Part shown: in pieces, positions 40,384 to 49,950 of the stretch | Layout of the letters: every line of letters starts with the position of its first letter | How positions within the stretch are numbered: position 1 is the stretch's first letter | From: Svornostia abyssi | GTDB taxonomy: Bacteria; Actinomycetota; Thermoleophilia; Solirubrobacterales; Solirubrobacteraceae | Assembly: GCA_024666565.1 (NCBI GenBank) | Contig: CP088295.1 | Span: 2,542,001 to 2,606,000, forward strand | Reading direction: 5' to 3' | Length of the DNA: 64,000 nt | Program-made: the position numbers and the translations under genes | Notes under the pieces: generated by a model | What the model was told of the DNA's origin: nothing | Seen by the model: only the letters and a program-made list of their open reading frames with translations | The model's database searches: none

Positions 40384-41589
40384 TCAGGCTGATCGGAGAT
40401 TCGCGAACGGCCGACCCGGCCACTGGTCAGGGCTGGAGAACTGTTCTGCGTCGGGGAGGTCCAGGAAGTCAGCAGGCGCGGCTGTCGGCTCCGTGATCGC
40501 AATCTGGGCGTCGCGCAACGTCGCTGTGCGCCAGGGAAGTACCGGTAGGTCCTCCCCGGCGGAAGGTCGGTGCCATAGCGTCGGTGCGGCGCGCGTCACA
40601 CTCCACGGTCGAAGCTCGATGTCGTAGACGAGCACACCGGCGATCCGCTGATTGCGTGGCAGTCCGTCGCAGCTCCAGAACCCTTCGCCCCTGTTCCCAG
40701 TCGACTCAACGACCAACCGGTCAGGATCGAAGCGACCGATGGTGGGACCGAAGAGAGCAGCTGCGAGATCCGAGTCGGTCAAGCCCATCCGGTCTATCCG
40801 CAACGCGACAAGCACTGCCTCGTTGGACGCGACGCCGTACTTCTTCGCCTTCTCATCGAGACGCGCGCGAACATCATGCGGGTGGTCCCAGCTCCCGCCG
40901 TCTGATGGCCCGACAAGGACAATCGGCTGACTGTCATCGCGACGATGGGGCGGCCTGGGTATCGCCTTGAACTCGAAGAGCCAGCCACCCGTAGCGAAGG
41001 TGCGGCGCGGGAGCCCTTCAGGGTCGCGCGTCATTTGCTCACGCTCCGCTGTCCAATCGAGCGAGCCGAGCCAGCGCTCAAGGCCGCGCCGTATCCCTCG
41101 CATCGCGGGAGCTGAGGCGTCCTCGGCTTTGATCGACAGCGCGACGCCGAAATCCGGGCTCAGCGTCCGCTCGATAGCCGCCACGACGCGGTTGCGCCGC
41201 CCTTCTCGTCCGTCGTGGCGGCCGTCACCCACGATGGTCGCCTCCATCAACACTGAGGCTCCGTCGCGCACGAGCCGAAAGTCGGGACGAGTCGAGACGT
41301 CGGCCATCGTCGGATGGACGACCACGTCAAAGCCGAGCTTGCGGTGAAGTGCGTGCAGATAGAGCTCAAACCACGCCGAGTGAAACTGCGAGTTGTCCCC
41401 ACTCGACAGCCGCCCACGCAGATCCGCGGCATGCTCGGCGGGGTACACGCGAAACCACCGGTCCATCAGGTCGCGGACCCTTGCGAACGCGGGATCGTCC
41501 ACACGTTCGAGGAAAGCCCACGTCGACTCCTCGGGACCGCCGGGGGATGGGTTTGTGCGGGGACCTGACCCAAACAGCGCGTCAGGCAT
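40384..41589 (-). CDS. PD-(D/E)xK-like nuclease-fold protein, candidate defence gene
   Basis: 401 residues from ATG 41589. The N-terminal half has SQFHSAWFELYLHALHRKLG (E75), STRPDFRLV (D103) and ASVLMEATIV (E116), giving an E...PD...E-x-T spacing that looks like a restriction-endonuclease-fold core with the usual Lys replaced by Thr. The remainder is a mixed domain with LEKKYGV-like and IAGVLVYDI segments. Proteins with this 'FHxxxFELYLH' motif occur widely as orphans. It follows a RecD2-like gene by 47 nt on the same strand; the two might act together on DNA. Confidence 0.55.
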   Translation of the reverse strand: MPDALFGSGPRTNPSPGGPEESTWAFLERVDDPAFARVRDLMDRWFRVYPAEHAADLRGRLSSGDNSQFHSAWFELYLHALHRKLGFDVVVHPTMADVSTRPDFRLVRDGASVLMEATIVGDGRHDGREGRRNRVVAAIERTLSPDFGVALSIKAEDASAPAMRGIRRGLERWLGSLDWTAEREQMTRDPEGLPRRTFATGGWLFEFKAIPRPPHRRDDSQPIVLVGPSDGGSWDHPHDVRARLDEKAKKYGVASNEAVLVALRIDRMGLTDSDLAAALFGPTIGRFDPDRLVVESTGNRGEGFWSCDGLPRNQRIAGVLVYDIELRPWSVTRAAPTLWHRPSAGEDLPVLPWRTATLRDAQIAITEPTAAPADFLDLPDAEQFSSPDQWPGRPFANLRSA

Positions 41590-41636
41590 CTCTGCCGCTC
41601 GGCTGTCCGAAGGTGCGCTCACAGATCGAACCGGCC

Positions 41637-42101
41637 CTAGGCTAGGCGCTGCCCGCGCCACCATCGGGTCGCGGTATTGGCCTGGCGAAGCGGCAGACCG
41701 ATGCGGAAGAAGGCTGCTTGTGGGTCGTCGTCTACGCGGCGGACCACCTCGTTCGGCCCGTAGGCGTCGATGAGGAGCTGGGCACGCTTCGTACCGACGT
41801 GAGGCACTCGCTCTAGCTCCTTGAGGACGGTCACTTCTGCCGTCGCGAAACGAAGGATCGGTTCGACGCGACGAACCTCGACCTGCCAGCCCCAGCGCGC
41901 ATCCTTTCGCCATCGTCCGATCACGCGAATACGACGCTCGGGCTCAGCGAATCGCTTGAGGTTCGTCCCGACGAGTCGTAGCAACTCCCCGTGCTCATCG
42001 GCCGCGTCGAGCGCTGCCCAATTCGATTGCGCGCTCGTTGAGACCACGCCGGTGACGGTCACCACCTCGTCGATACGACCGGCTGTCTGTGGTGTTGCCA
42101 T
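41637..42101 (-). CDS. RecD2-like N-terminal OB/HhH protein, probably truncated
   Basis: 154 residues resembling the N-terminus of RecD2 helicases: an OB-like part (VVTVTGVVSTSAQSNWAALD, ERRIRVIGRWRKDARWGWQV then EVRRVEPILR) and a helix-hairpin-helix (LKELERVPHVGTKRAQLLID). The frame stops where RecD2 would enter its helicase core, with no helicase motifs in any frame downstream. It is either a stand-alone DNA-binding protein or a remnant left by recombination. It starts 143 nt from the first attachment half-site. Confidence 0.5.
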   Translation of the reverse strand: MATPQTAGRIDEVVTVTGVVSTSAQSNWAALDAADEHGELLRLVGTNLKRFAEPERRIRVIGRWRKDARWGWQVEVRRVEPILRFATAEVTVLKELERVPHVGTKRAQLLIDAYGPNEVVRRVDDDPQAAFFRIGLPLRQANTATRWWRGQRLA

Positions 42102-42216
42102 CGGCGAAGTATTTCAGCGCGGGCCGCCGGAATCACGGGCTTCCGAATGTCCCGTAAGTCAGGAGCCAGAGGCCTGTGACAACTCACCGGTCGCCGCGTC
42201 TCAGCAGCGCTGACCT

Positions 42217-42269
42217 CAAAGCCTCGACCCGGGCTTGACGGTTGGATCCTGTTCCCGCGGGTTCCACCA
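42217..42269 (+). repeat. attachment half-site R1
   Basis: caaagcctcgacccgggctt then gacggtt (42237-42243), exactly 19 nt, then tccaccaat (42263-42271), matching the tmRNA 3' end CTCCACCAAT for nine bases. It lies in a 310-nt gene-free gap (42102-42411). Compare R2 (44663) and R3 (54301). Confidence 0.75.
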
Positions 42270-42411
42270 ATCAGCCCTTATCAACCGTTTTGAACCTGTT
42301 GGAGTGCGCCGGTCGCTCCCGGACCCAAATGCACTTGTGCAAACCCCCTGTGCTTGCACGCCTACAGATCGTCATTGCATAGTGATCTCCACGTAATACG
42401 GAGAACGCACT

Positions 42412-42723
42412 ATGGCCACCGAGCCACAGGCTTGGGGCGGCACGCTTGCCGAACTAAGCCGCTTGCAGCAAGAGATTGACGACGACCTCACTCATGGTCG
42501 CATCACCCCAGAGGACTACGACTTCGCCCGCCGGCGCATCGAAGCCGCCGTCAAAGTCGCGACTCAGCCCGTACAGTCAGGCCAGCGCATCAGAGTCACC
42601 AGCATCCCGCAGAAGGAGATCGACACCGACAAGCTCGCTGTGGCCTACATGCTGCTTGCCAGGGCAGAGGCTAGGCGGAAGCGGGCGGCTCGGGAGCGGG
42701 GCGAAGGAGCATCTGCCGCATAG
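42412..42723 (+). CDS. small hypothetical protein
   Basis: 103 residues, helical and charged (TLAELSRLQQEIDDDLTHGR, then EDYDFARRRIEAAVKVATQP), with a basic C-terminus (ARAEARRKRAARERGEGASA). It starts 146 nt after half-site R1 and is convergent with the UvrD-like gene. The upstream A+T-richer stretch (cgtaatacggag) may hold its promoter. No family recognised. Confidence 0.55.
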   Translation: MATEPQAWGGTLAELSRLQQEIDDDLTHGRITPEDYDFARRRIEAAVKVATQPVQSGQRIRVTSIPQKEIDTDKLAVAYMLLARAEARRKRAARERGEGASAA

Positions 42724-42756
42724 TTGTGCTTTGCCACGTTCGGGCTCCCTGAGTTG

Positions 42757-44496
42757 CTAGGCGTCGAAGTCGTAGTCCTTGTTGATGGTGACCTTGTCGA
42801 GATGCCGTTCGATCGCCGTGAGAAAGGCGCTCGGCTCCAGAAAGCCCCGGCCCAAGAACTTGGTCGAGATCACGTGGCACTGCTTGCGTGTGCGGCTCAA
42901 GGCTACGAGCATCGAGCAGATCTCCTCGTCGGTCACAGCATCTGGATCTCTGGGAAAGTGACCGTCGTTGAGCCCCACGATGAAGACGTGCTCTGCCGAT
43001 AGGCCCTTGGAGCCCACGAGGGTTGTGAAGAGGATCTCCGGTTCGGCCACGTCGACCTCGGCGGCGTCGTCTCTGTCCGGCTGCGCGAGGTCAAGGTCAA
43101 GACGGATCTGCTCGAGCGACCGGTCGGTCGCAGTCTCGAGGATGGCTTGCTCTTCGCTGCTGAGCGTCTCGTTAGCGAGGAGGCGGGCCACAAGACGGCT
43201 GATTGCCAGGTGCTCGCTTTTGTAGTCGTCTTTGAGCCCTGCATCGAGGTCGCTGTTGCTTTCGAGCGCCCGTCTGAGTACCTCGGCGGAGTCCTCATGA
43301 GGGCATTGATCGAGGATGATTCGCCAGCCCAGGCGTGAGTGAGCGTCGATGGCAAGCCGTCGATATCCGTCGAGAATGTCTACGTCGTTCGGGGCGGACT
43401 TCGCCAAGGCTGCCTGGGGATACTTGGTGACCACCTCGTTGTAAGCCATATCGAGAAATGGTCTCGGGCCGATGATCAGTGCTGCGGGGTGGCCCTTTTT
43501 GCGTGCTGTCGCAATGTCCGCCGTCGGGATTCGTGCGATCTGCTGCGCGATGTATCGGCCGGCGTACGGCTGATTCGCCGTTGAGCACTCGGCATGGATG
43601 ATGGTGGGATGCGCTGTGCTGTCAGCTTCTTTGTCGGGCAGGTAGCAGGTGAACTGCTTCGCGATCCGGTCTTGAAGATTTCCGTTGAGTGTGGCTGCGG
43701 CCAGCAGGTCGTTAACCGCGGCGACGACCACGCTGGTGCAGCGCGAGCAGTAGGGGAGCTCGAATACATCGAAGTCGCCGTCAGCTGCGAGCTCGCGCAA
43801 GAACGAGGGCGAGGCGTGCTTCATCGTCGTGTACAGCGCTTGGTCGTCGTCGCCGGCAATCAGGGTTGGGCTCTTCGTCGCTAGAAGTGCGATGAAGTTG
43901 GCTTCCAGCCGAGAGAAGTCTTGGTACTCATCGACAACGAGCAGGGCGTACGCAGGAACGGACTCCTGTGCGGCCTCAAAGTGGCCAAGTACGCGATACA
44001 CGAGGTCCGTATGCGACACCGCGTTGTAGTAGTCGGCGCGCTCCAGGACTGCGTCGAGCGCGCCTCCCTCGGTATTGAGCTGATGAAGGCGATGTTCGAC
44101 GTCTTTGACTGTCAGATCGGGCCCGTCGAGAACGCGAAGGTCCTCAAGGAGTAGCTGAAACAGCGGCGGGTAATAGTCGCCCTCTTGAAGGCCGGCGACA
44201 TCGTGTTGATGCATCAAGTACTTGCAGTAGCCGTGGAACGTGAAGACGTCGGCAAGGCCCGAGAGATCCGACGCCAGATCTCCAGCTAGGTTTCGAATGA
44301 AGGTCAGCCCCAAGCCCTGACCGCCCGCCGCCTTGAGGGCCTGCTGGAACGTGAAGCTCTTGCCGGTTCCGGGTCCAGCAACGAGTAGCCGCTTTGTGGA
44401 TTCGGAGCTCAGTACCGCATTGGACGCGGCAGTCCGCCCAGCGGCCATCGCTTCATGGCTGGAGTTATCGGCGGGCGGCATGCTGCGTGTGATCAT
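42757..44496 (-). CDS. UvrD/Rep-like superfamily 1 helicase, candidate defence protein
   Basis: 579 residues. SF1A motifs occur in order: Walker A AGPGTGKSFTF, motif Ia FIRNLAGDL, Walker B VVDEYQDFSRLE, motif III GDDDQALYTTM, motif IV-V TTLVGSKGLSAEHVFIVGLN and motif VI-like LVALSRTRKQCHVI. It is smaller than chromosomal UvrD/PcrA (about 720) and lacks the C-terminal tail. It is close in size to GajB-type helicases of defence systems, but no GajA-like nuclease is adjacent. It is the main gene of the 2.4-kb block between half-sites R1 and R2. Confidence 0.83.
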   Translation of the reverse strand: MITRSMPPADNSSHEAMAAGRTAASNAVLSSESTKRLLVAGPGTGKSFTFQQALKAAGGQGLGLTFIRNLAGDLASDLSGLADVFTFHGYCKYLMHQHDVAGLQEGDYYPPLFQLLLEDLRVLDGPDLTVKDVEHRLHQLNTEGGALDAVLERADYYNAVSHTDLVYRVLGHFEAAQESVPAYALLVVDEYQDFSRLEANFIALLATKSPTLIAGDDDQALYTTMKHASPSFLRELAADGDFDVFELPYCSRCTSVVVAAVNDLLAAATLNGNLQDRIAKQFTCYLPDKEADSTAHPTIIHAECSTANQPYAGRYIAQQIARIPTADIATARKKGHPAALIIGPRPFLDMAYNEVVTKYPQAALAKSAPNDVDILDGYRRLAIDAHSRLGWRIILDQCPHEDSAEVLRRALESNSDLDAGLKDDYKSEHLAISRLVARLLANETLSSEEQAILETATDRSLEQIRLDLDLAQPDRDDAAEVDVAEPEILFTTLVGSKGLSAEHVFIVGLNDGHFPRDPDAVTDEEICSMLVALSRTRKQCHVISTKFLGRGFLEPSAFLTAIERHLDKVTINKDYDFDA

Positions 44497-44662
44497 TGTG
44501 CTTCATGCCACTATTGTAACTCGTTGCTCGACGGATCCTAAGTAAAGTCCGGCGCTGCTAGTTCCTCCCGTCGCCGACACGCCGCCAGCGGCGGGGCGTA
44601 TTGGTCGGCCCCGCCGAGGCTGATCCAGTGACGATTCCGCGCTGGGTTGCCAGCGCCTTCCG

Positions 44663-44735
44663 CAAAGCTTCAACCCTGGCTTGACGGTTTGTAGTTCGTT
44701 CCGGTTGGTCCATTGCTGTAGGAAGTGTGAACCTC
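44663..44735 (+). repeat. attachment half-site R2 with partial ssrA downstream sequence
   Basis: caaagcttcaaccctggctt then gacggtt (44683-44689), 19 nt, then tcca (44709-44712), then nine bases and gaagtgtgaacctc (44722-44735), which copies the sequence 10 nt beyond the tmRNA CTCCA. The terminator copy that should follow is decayed (accctcgggggcg). Confidence 0.75.
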
Positions 44736-44825
44736 ACCCTCGGGGGCGTCCTTGCGCCCGAGCGATTCGCCGGAGTGCGCCAGGAGGAGGGGCCCCAAGG
44801 AGCGAGCCGTCCTCACCCCGGTTGC

Positions 44826-46458
44826 TTACCGCACGTACATGGACGTCGCGACTGCCCAGGTCTGTCCGCTCGCGCTTACGGTTCCGCGCAGGTACAGCCG
44901 ACCGTGGATCCGTCTAAGCCGCGTGCGAAGTCGAGCGGGTAGGCGAAGTCGCAGCGCTGCTCCAGCGGCGGAGCCGACGGTGATGGTGCGGCGGTGCAGG
45001 CGGTGCTTCCGCGGGGAGCCGCGATGGAGTACGAGCGTGGGGGGTGAGCGTCACGCTACAGCTGGCGGGGCGACAAACCAGCGCGGCAACGAGCGTGGCG
45101 CGTCCGGTTGAGAGTTGCGGCTGGCCGCTGGGGCGGTAGCCGGTTAGGGGGCCGTGAGCAAGCCCGCCGAGTTTGACTGCGCGGCCGCCCATAAGCTGGC
45201 GCGCGAGAGCCGCGGGTGAGGGCACGGGTGTTGGCGTGGCGGTTCCTGCCGTCTGCACGGGGGTCGCCAGTGGCGACGTCGCGGCCTGTGGCGCACGCTG
45301 CCTGTCGATGAACGTCGGACCGGCAAGGTCCTCGCCGACTGCGTTGGTTGCCCGAATGTTCGCGTAGAACGAGACGGACAGGTTGTCGGCCTGGGCAGGG
45401 GTGGGCGTCCACTCGGGCGCCACTAGGAAGGCGCCGCCGCAGTACTTGCTGCCGCAGGCTCCCCATTCGGTGGTTACGGTGATCGGCTTGGACCCGAGAA
45501 CGGTGAACCCAGTAAGCGCAACCGGGCTGCCGGCGCGAAGTGGTCCCGTCGGCTGGGGCTCACCGACGATGTCGGGTTCGAGACGCTCGCAGCTCTCCAG
45601 CGAGTCGAGTTCGAGGTCCGCGCGGACGGTGTCAGTGCCGGTACCGCATTCGGTGCGTCCCGCTGCGGCGTCGCGACTACGGAGTATGTCGTCCCCGGCG
45701 TCGCCGTGGACGGCATCCGGAGCGTGATCCGGCGCGCCGAAGTCGAAGTACTCACCGGCCAGCCGATCGCTGCCAGCGCCGCCACGGATGTCGTCGGTGC
45801 CGAGACCGCCCTCGAGCAGATTGTCAGCCGAGCTGCCGTTAAGAAGGTCGTTGCCCGATCCGCTCTGAACGTTCTCGATCGAAGCGATGTGATCGTTCTC
45901 GCCAGGCGAACCGTTGCCGCTTCGGGTGCCGCCAGGGTCTGGCAGCCAGATGGCGACATCTCGCGCTGATTCGTAATCGAGGGTGTCGACTCCCTCGCCG
46001 CCGGCGAAGACGTCGTCACTGGCGACCGGACTATCGTCGATCAGATAGTCATCTCCGGGGCCGCCGTCGAGTTGATCGGGACCGGCCGAGCCGGTCAGCA
46101 TGTCGCTACCCCCGTGTCCATCGGCCCTCACCGGAAGCTCAGACGCGCTTCGGAACTCCAGCTCGTCTCGCATGTCTCCGCCGACGAAGTGAACCTCGCG
46201 CACCCCGCGACAACGGCGTTGCTCGGCGTCGGTCACCGCTGCGCAACCCCGAATCTGCCGCGAGTAGACGAGGACCCGTCCCGCGCCCTCGTCCTCGACC
46301 TGCACCACCCCGCTCCCGCTCAGCGTCTCGATCAGCAGCACGCCGTCTGAGACGCCGACCCTCACGTCCGCGCCAGCCGCGCCTGAAGCCCAAGCGGGGC
46401 ACAGAAGCGCGAGGAACAACGCCCAGCCCGACCGTCGCACAACCACCTTGAAGTTCAC
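44826..46458 (-). CDS. secreted RTX-like calcium-binding protein, frameshifted near the end
   Basis: It has a signal peptide (residues about 1-29) and then nonapeptide-type repeats such as GGSDMLTGSAGPDQLDGGPG, SGNDLLNGSSADNLLEGGLG and DDIRGGAGSDRLAG, the Ca2+-binding beta-roll pattern. An Ig-like region (KPITVTTEWGACGSKYCGGA), a Pro/Thr linker and a basic tail follow. The sequenced frame ends at 44914, but removing one base from the G6 run at 45039-45044 restores a natural end (HRRTITVGSAAGAALRLRLP through ATSMYVR) at 44826. It is probably a surface or matrix protein. Divergent from another RTX-like gene. Confidence 0.75.
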
Positions 46459-46730
46459 CGTCTCGCGACGCTACGGGCTCGGCGGCGCAAGCGTGTTGTC
46501 ACGTCGTAACCGATCTGTGAGCTCGCCGATCGATCTGGCGTAGGACAATCAAGTCGTGTGTCGTGGTGTAGGTGCTCGTCCGGGCTGAATCCCCCGGCAT
46601 CGTTGGAGGTTCTGAACTTCCCCTGAGAGCCGGGAGGGTTCATAGCTGTGATCTTCTTGAGAACGCGCACGCGCACGCTTTGCTCAGTCGTTGTGTGATT
46701 GATCCGGTCTCCGAGCGTGCGGGGTCGAGC

Positions 46731-47891
46731 ATGAGACGATCGAGGTACTGCGGTGTGCTGGCTGGTGTGCTGGTCGGTGTTGCGTTGGCGAGCACCGCCC
46801 ATGCGGACACGCCCACGTGCACCATCGCCGGAACGACGGGGGACGACGTGCTGCATGGAACGTCTGGTCCGGACGTCATCTGTGGGCTGACGGGCAAGGA
46901 CAAGCTCTACGGTCGCGCTGGCGACGACGTCCTGGTGGGTGGCGGCGGGGGCGATCTGCTCGACGGCGGGGGCGACGATGACGTACTTGACGGCGAGAAT
47001 GGGCCCGACACACTCATCGGCGGGGATGGAGCCGACGTCTTTGACGGCGGCGTCGGAGTCGACGCCGTCAGCTACGCGGCGATGAGCGGCGACGTCACGG
47101 TCACCATTGGCACAGGGGCCGATGACGGCTTGGCCGGGGAGCAGGACGATGTGCTGAGCACAAACGAGCACGTAGTCACGGGTACGGGCAACGACACCAT
47201 CACCGGCAGCCCGCATCGAGATGCTCTCAGCGCTGGCCCTGGAAGTGACAGGGTCAACGGGGCAGGAGGCCGAGACAGCCTCACGGGCGGGCCCGGCGAT
47301 GACACGCTCGACGGTGGCACCCCAGGAATCGGCGAGCCCGATTCGCTCAGCTGCGGGACTGGCACCGACAGCTACAACTTCGACCTCGTCGACACAGTGA
47401 CCGCGTGCGAAACGCGTCTCAACCCGCCAACCCGCGTCGACGCATACAGCAACTACGGCCCCGCGGCTGCGGGACACGCCATGTGCCGCGGAAACCCAGG
47501 CCGACCGGAGTCCATGCCCGGCGGAACAGCCTCACAGACCTTCACGGTCCCCTCCAGCGTGGCATCGCTCGACACGGCGCTTGTCCAGATCGACCCAGAT
47601 CCGACGGTAACGGCGCATTGGCAGCTGTTCGTCAACAGCTCGCTTCGCGCGACCGCAACATCCGCCGCCGCCGGGGACACGCGTTTCAACTTCGGTGCGG
47701 TTCCGGTGCACGGCGGCGACCAAGTCACCTTTTCCGTCGCCTTCACTGCCACATTCGGAAAGATCATCACCGTCTACAGCGCGGCACCGCTCGGTGGCGT
47801 ACTCAGTATCCGGAACTCATGTCCAGACGGAGCACCCAGCCTGGACACCGGGAACGGGATCCGCGCGGTCATCTCGGGATGGAGCCCCTGA
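46731..47891 (+). CDS. secreted RTX-like calcium-binding protein
   Basis: 386 residues. A signal peptide (RYCGVLAGVLVGVALASTAH) is followed by about eight GG-x-G-x-D repeats (GTTGDDVLHGTSGPDVICGL, GRAGDDVLVGGGGGDLLDGG, DGENGPDTLIGGDGADVFDG), a break, and more (TGTGNDTITGSPHRD, GGPGDDTLDGG). The C-terminal 130 residues form a beta-sandwich with conserved Cys. The start is the ATG before the signal peptide. It is likely Ca2+-dependent and extracellular, paired with the divergent RTX gene. Confidence 0.8.
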   Translation: MRRSRYCGVLAGVLVGVALASTAHADTPTCTIAGTTGDDVLHGTSGPDVICGLTGKDKLYGRAGDDVLVGGGGGDLLDGGGDDDVLDGENGPDTLIGGDGADVFDGGVGVDAVSYAAMSGDVTVTIGTGADDGLAGEQDDVLSTNEHVVTGTGNDTITGSPHRDALSAGPGSDRVNGAGGRDSLTGGPGDDTLDGGTPGIGEPDSLSCGTGTDSYNFDLVDTVTACETRLNPPTRVDAYSNYGPAAAGHAMCRGNPGRPESMPGGTASQTFTVPSSVASLDTALVQIDPDPTVTAHWQLFVNSSLRATATSAAAGDTRFNFGAVPVHGGDQVTFSVAFTATFGKIITVYSAAPLGGVLSIRNSCPDGAPSLDTGNGIRAVISGWSP

Positions 47892-48230
47892 GGGCGACGA
47901 CGCGCGCGGCGGCTGCCCGTCGGCGGGCGCTTCGCGCGCCCGACAGATCGCGTGTGCCGATGCCCGCGACCCTGGCATGGTTTGGTGGCCCCGCGGCGAC
48001 GCCCAGAGGGCGGATGCTCAAGCCGTGGATCGTCGTCTTTGGGGTAGCCGACCTCAGTTTGCCGGAGAGCGTGAAGGCGTGGCCGCGGTCGTTGCCCGCG
48101 CCAGGGGGTACGGAGCTCAAAGGAATCAGACTTGTGAACGTACTGTGATCTGAACTGGATCCGCTGTGCTTGAACGGCTAGCTTCGCGTGCAATGCACAG
48201 TCGACTGGTCGAAGGGGCGCGGGGCGGACT
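47892..48230. other. gene-free interval of 339 nt
   Basis: Between the RTX gene and the next secreted-protein gene. Open frames on both strands are Arg-rich and unlike proteins, and no hairpin with T run or repeat was seen. It presumably holds the promoter of the following three-gene unit. Confidence 0.4.
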
Positions 48231-49950
48231 GTGACCGACCGGCGTCGCCGACTCCAGGATTCGATGCGCTGGCGGACAGTTGCTGGCTTGGTAGGTCTCG
48301 GCGTCGTGTTAGCTGCGGTTGCATTGAATCGTGGTGAGGACGAGAACCGGCCCTACGGTCTTGTGCCTCTTGGACGAGGAGCAGATGTCGGCCCGAGGGC
48401 CCCCGGGGATCCGGTTCGCATCGACGGTGGCCTCCAGGCCCGCTACCTCGGTGAGGGACCAGTGCTCGGCGAGAGTGAGATTGGCGTACGCGTAGCGGGC
48501 ATTGGGCGCGGAAGCTCAGTCCGGCGGGTTCCGACGGGCCAGCGTCGAGTTGCGCGCCGGTCGGTCGTGTACAGGCGCGGAGACGTGCGCGAGCGGTTCG
48601 GTGCGGCGCGAGCAGGTGTGGAGCATCGGATCACCGTCGCCCGGCGGCCCGCCGGCCAATCGAAGCTGGCGGTTCGGTTGGCGGTCGGGGGGTGCAAGAA
48701 GGGCGCTGACGGCGGGGCCGTCGGTGGTCTTGCGCGGGGAGAGGGGCACTGGTCTGCGGTACACCACGGTTGGCGCGAGAGACGCCGCGGGCCGTGAACT
48801 GCGGGTGACGCTGAGGGTTGGCAGCGGGGACCTGGTCCTCCATGTGGATGACGCTGCGGCTAGGTATCCAGTCACCCTGCAGCAGGTCGCGCAGCCGGAC
48901 ACGCTCCTGGCGCCGGCGGCTCCCGAGCGCGCGGGCGGGTTGCCATGGAGGCTCGCATTGTCGGCTGATGGCTCGACGGCCGTCGTCGGTGACCCCGGAG
49001 CCGATCTGCAACGCGGTCGAGTGTGGGTCTTTGTGCGGGCCGGCGATGGTTGGGTGCAGCGCGCGAGCATGACTCCGAGCGATGCCATGGGTCGCGCTCA
49101 GTTCGGGGCCGCCGTCGCGATCTCCGCCAACGGGTCAACCGTGTTGGTGGGCGGCCCACACGATCAGGGGGTGTACCAGCCACGCGGTGGCCCAGCCGGC
49201 GCCGCCTGGGTGTTTGCTCGCAATGGGGCGAACTGGTCGCAGCAAGGTCCGAAGCTAACGCCGCGCGGAGCAGACGGGGCGGGGGTCGGTGCCAGCGTGG
49301 CGCTATCCGAGGATGCGTCAGCGGCGTTCGTAGCGGGCTCGGGCGTCTGGGAATTCGCGGCAGGCGATAGTGGCTGGCTGCAGCAGGGCGGCTCAATCGG
49401 TGAGACACATGTCGCGACCAGCGTCGCCGTGTCTGGCGATGGCGGCACTGTGGCTATCGGCGCGCCCTTGGAGAACGACCGCGCGGGTGAGGTTCGCCTG
49501 CATACGAGGCGTGGTGACGGCTGGACCGAGATCGCGCGGTTGCACGGAGATGTCGCTGGAGGGTGGCTGGGGTCAACGCTTGCGCTTACCTCGGATGCGC
49601 GGACGTTGGTCGCTGGGGGGCTGGCGGGAGCGGTCCCGTTTTCGCGCGCTGGAGCCGGATGGGACCGCGGGAAGACGGTCGCCGATCCCGGTGGCGAAGG
49701 GTCGTCGTCTGGGACGTTTCCCACTGGGATCGCGATCTCAGCCGACGGCAATACGCTGGCGCTGGGGGACACGGACGGTCAGCACCTCTCGGGCGTGATC
49801 CTGACTCGCGAGGAGGACCAATGGGTTCGAGTGAGCATGATCCAGCCGCGCGGCGATCTTGACCGGGTTGGCGATATCGCGCTGGCGGCCTCGGGCGAGA
49901 CGGCGGTCGTAGATGGCACGGTCCTAACCACTGGCGAGGTAGGTCCGTGA
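48231..49950 (+). CDS. membrane-anchored FG-GAP-like beta-propeller protein, frameshifted
   Basis: After one G is removed from the G6 run at 48687-48692 this reads as about 572 residues. A GTG start leads to one transmembrane helix (WRTVAGLVGLGVVLAAVAL), then a beta-rich segment, then propeller repeats such as WRLALSADGSTAVVGDPGAD, AVAISANGSTVLVGGPHDQG and TSVAVSGDGGTVAIGAPLEN. These are FG-GAP/integrin-like blades. It overlaps the next gene by 4 nt. It probably faces outside, but its ligand is unknown. Confidence 0.7.

Noticed and set aside
42757-44496. Gabija system
   Set aside because: The helicase is of similar size to GajB, but there is no GajA-like (ATPase-TOPRIM) gene nearby, so the system cannot be called.
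46961-47310. DNA-level tandem repeats in the RTX genes
   Set aside because: The repeated G-G-C/G-A-C pattern only reflects the Gly/Asp nonapeptides of the protein; copies diverge at DNA level, so no separate repeat feature is listed.
47405-48153. Plus-strand frames of 150-250 codons spanning the end of the RTX gene and the following gap
   Set aside because: They are Arg-rich shifted readings of the RTX gene and have no start signal or recognisable domain.
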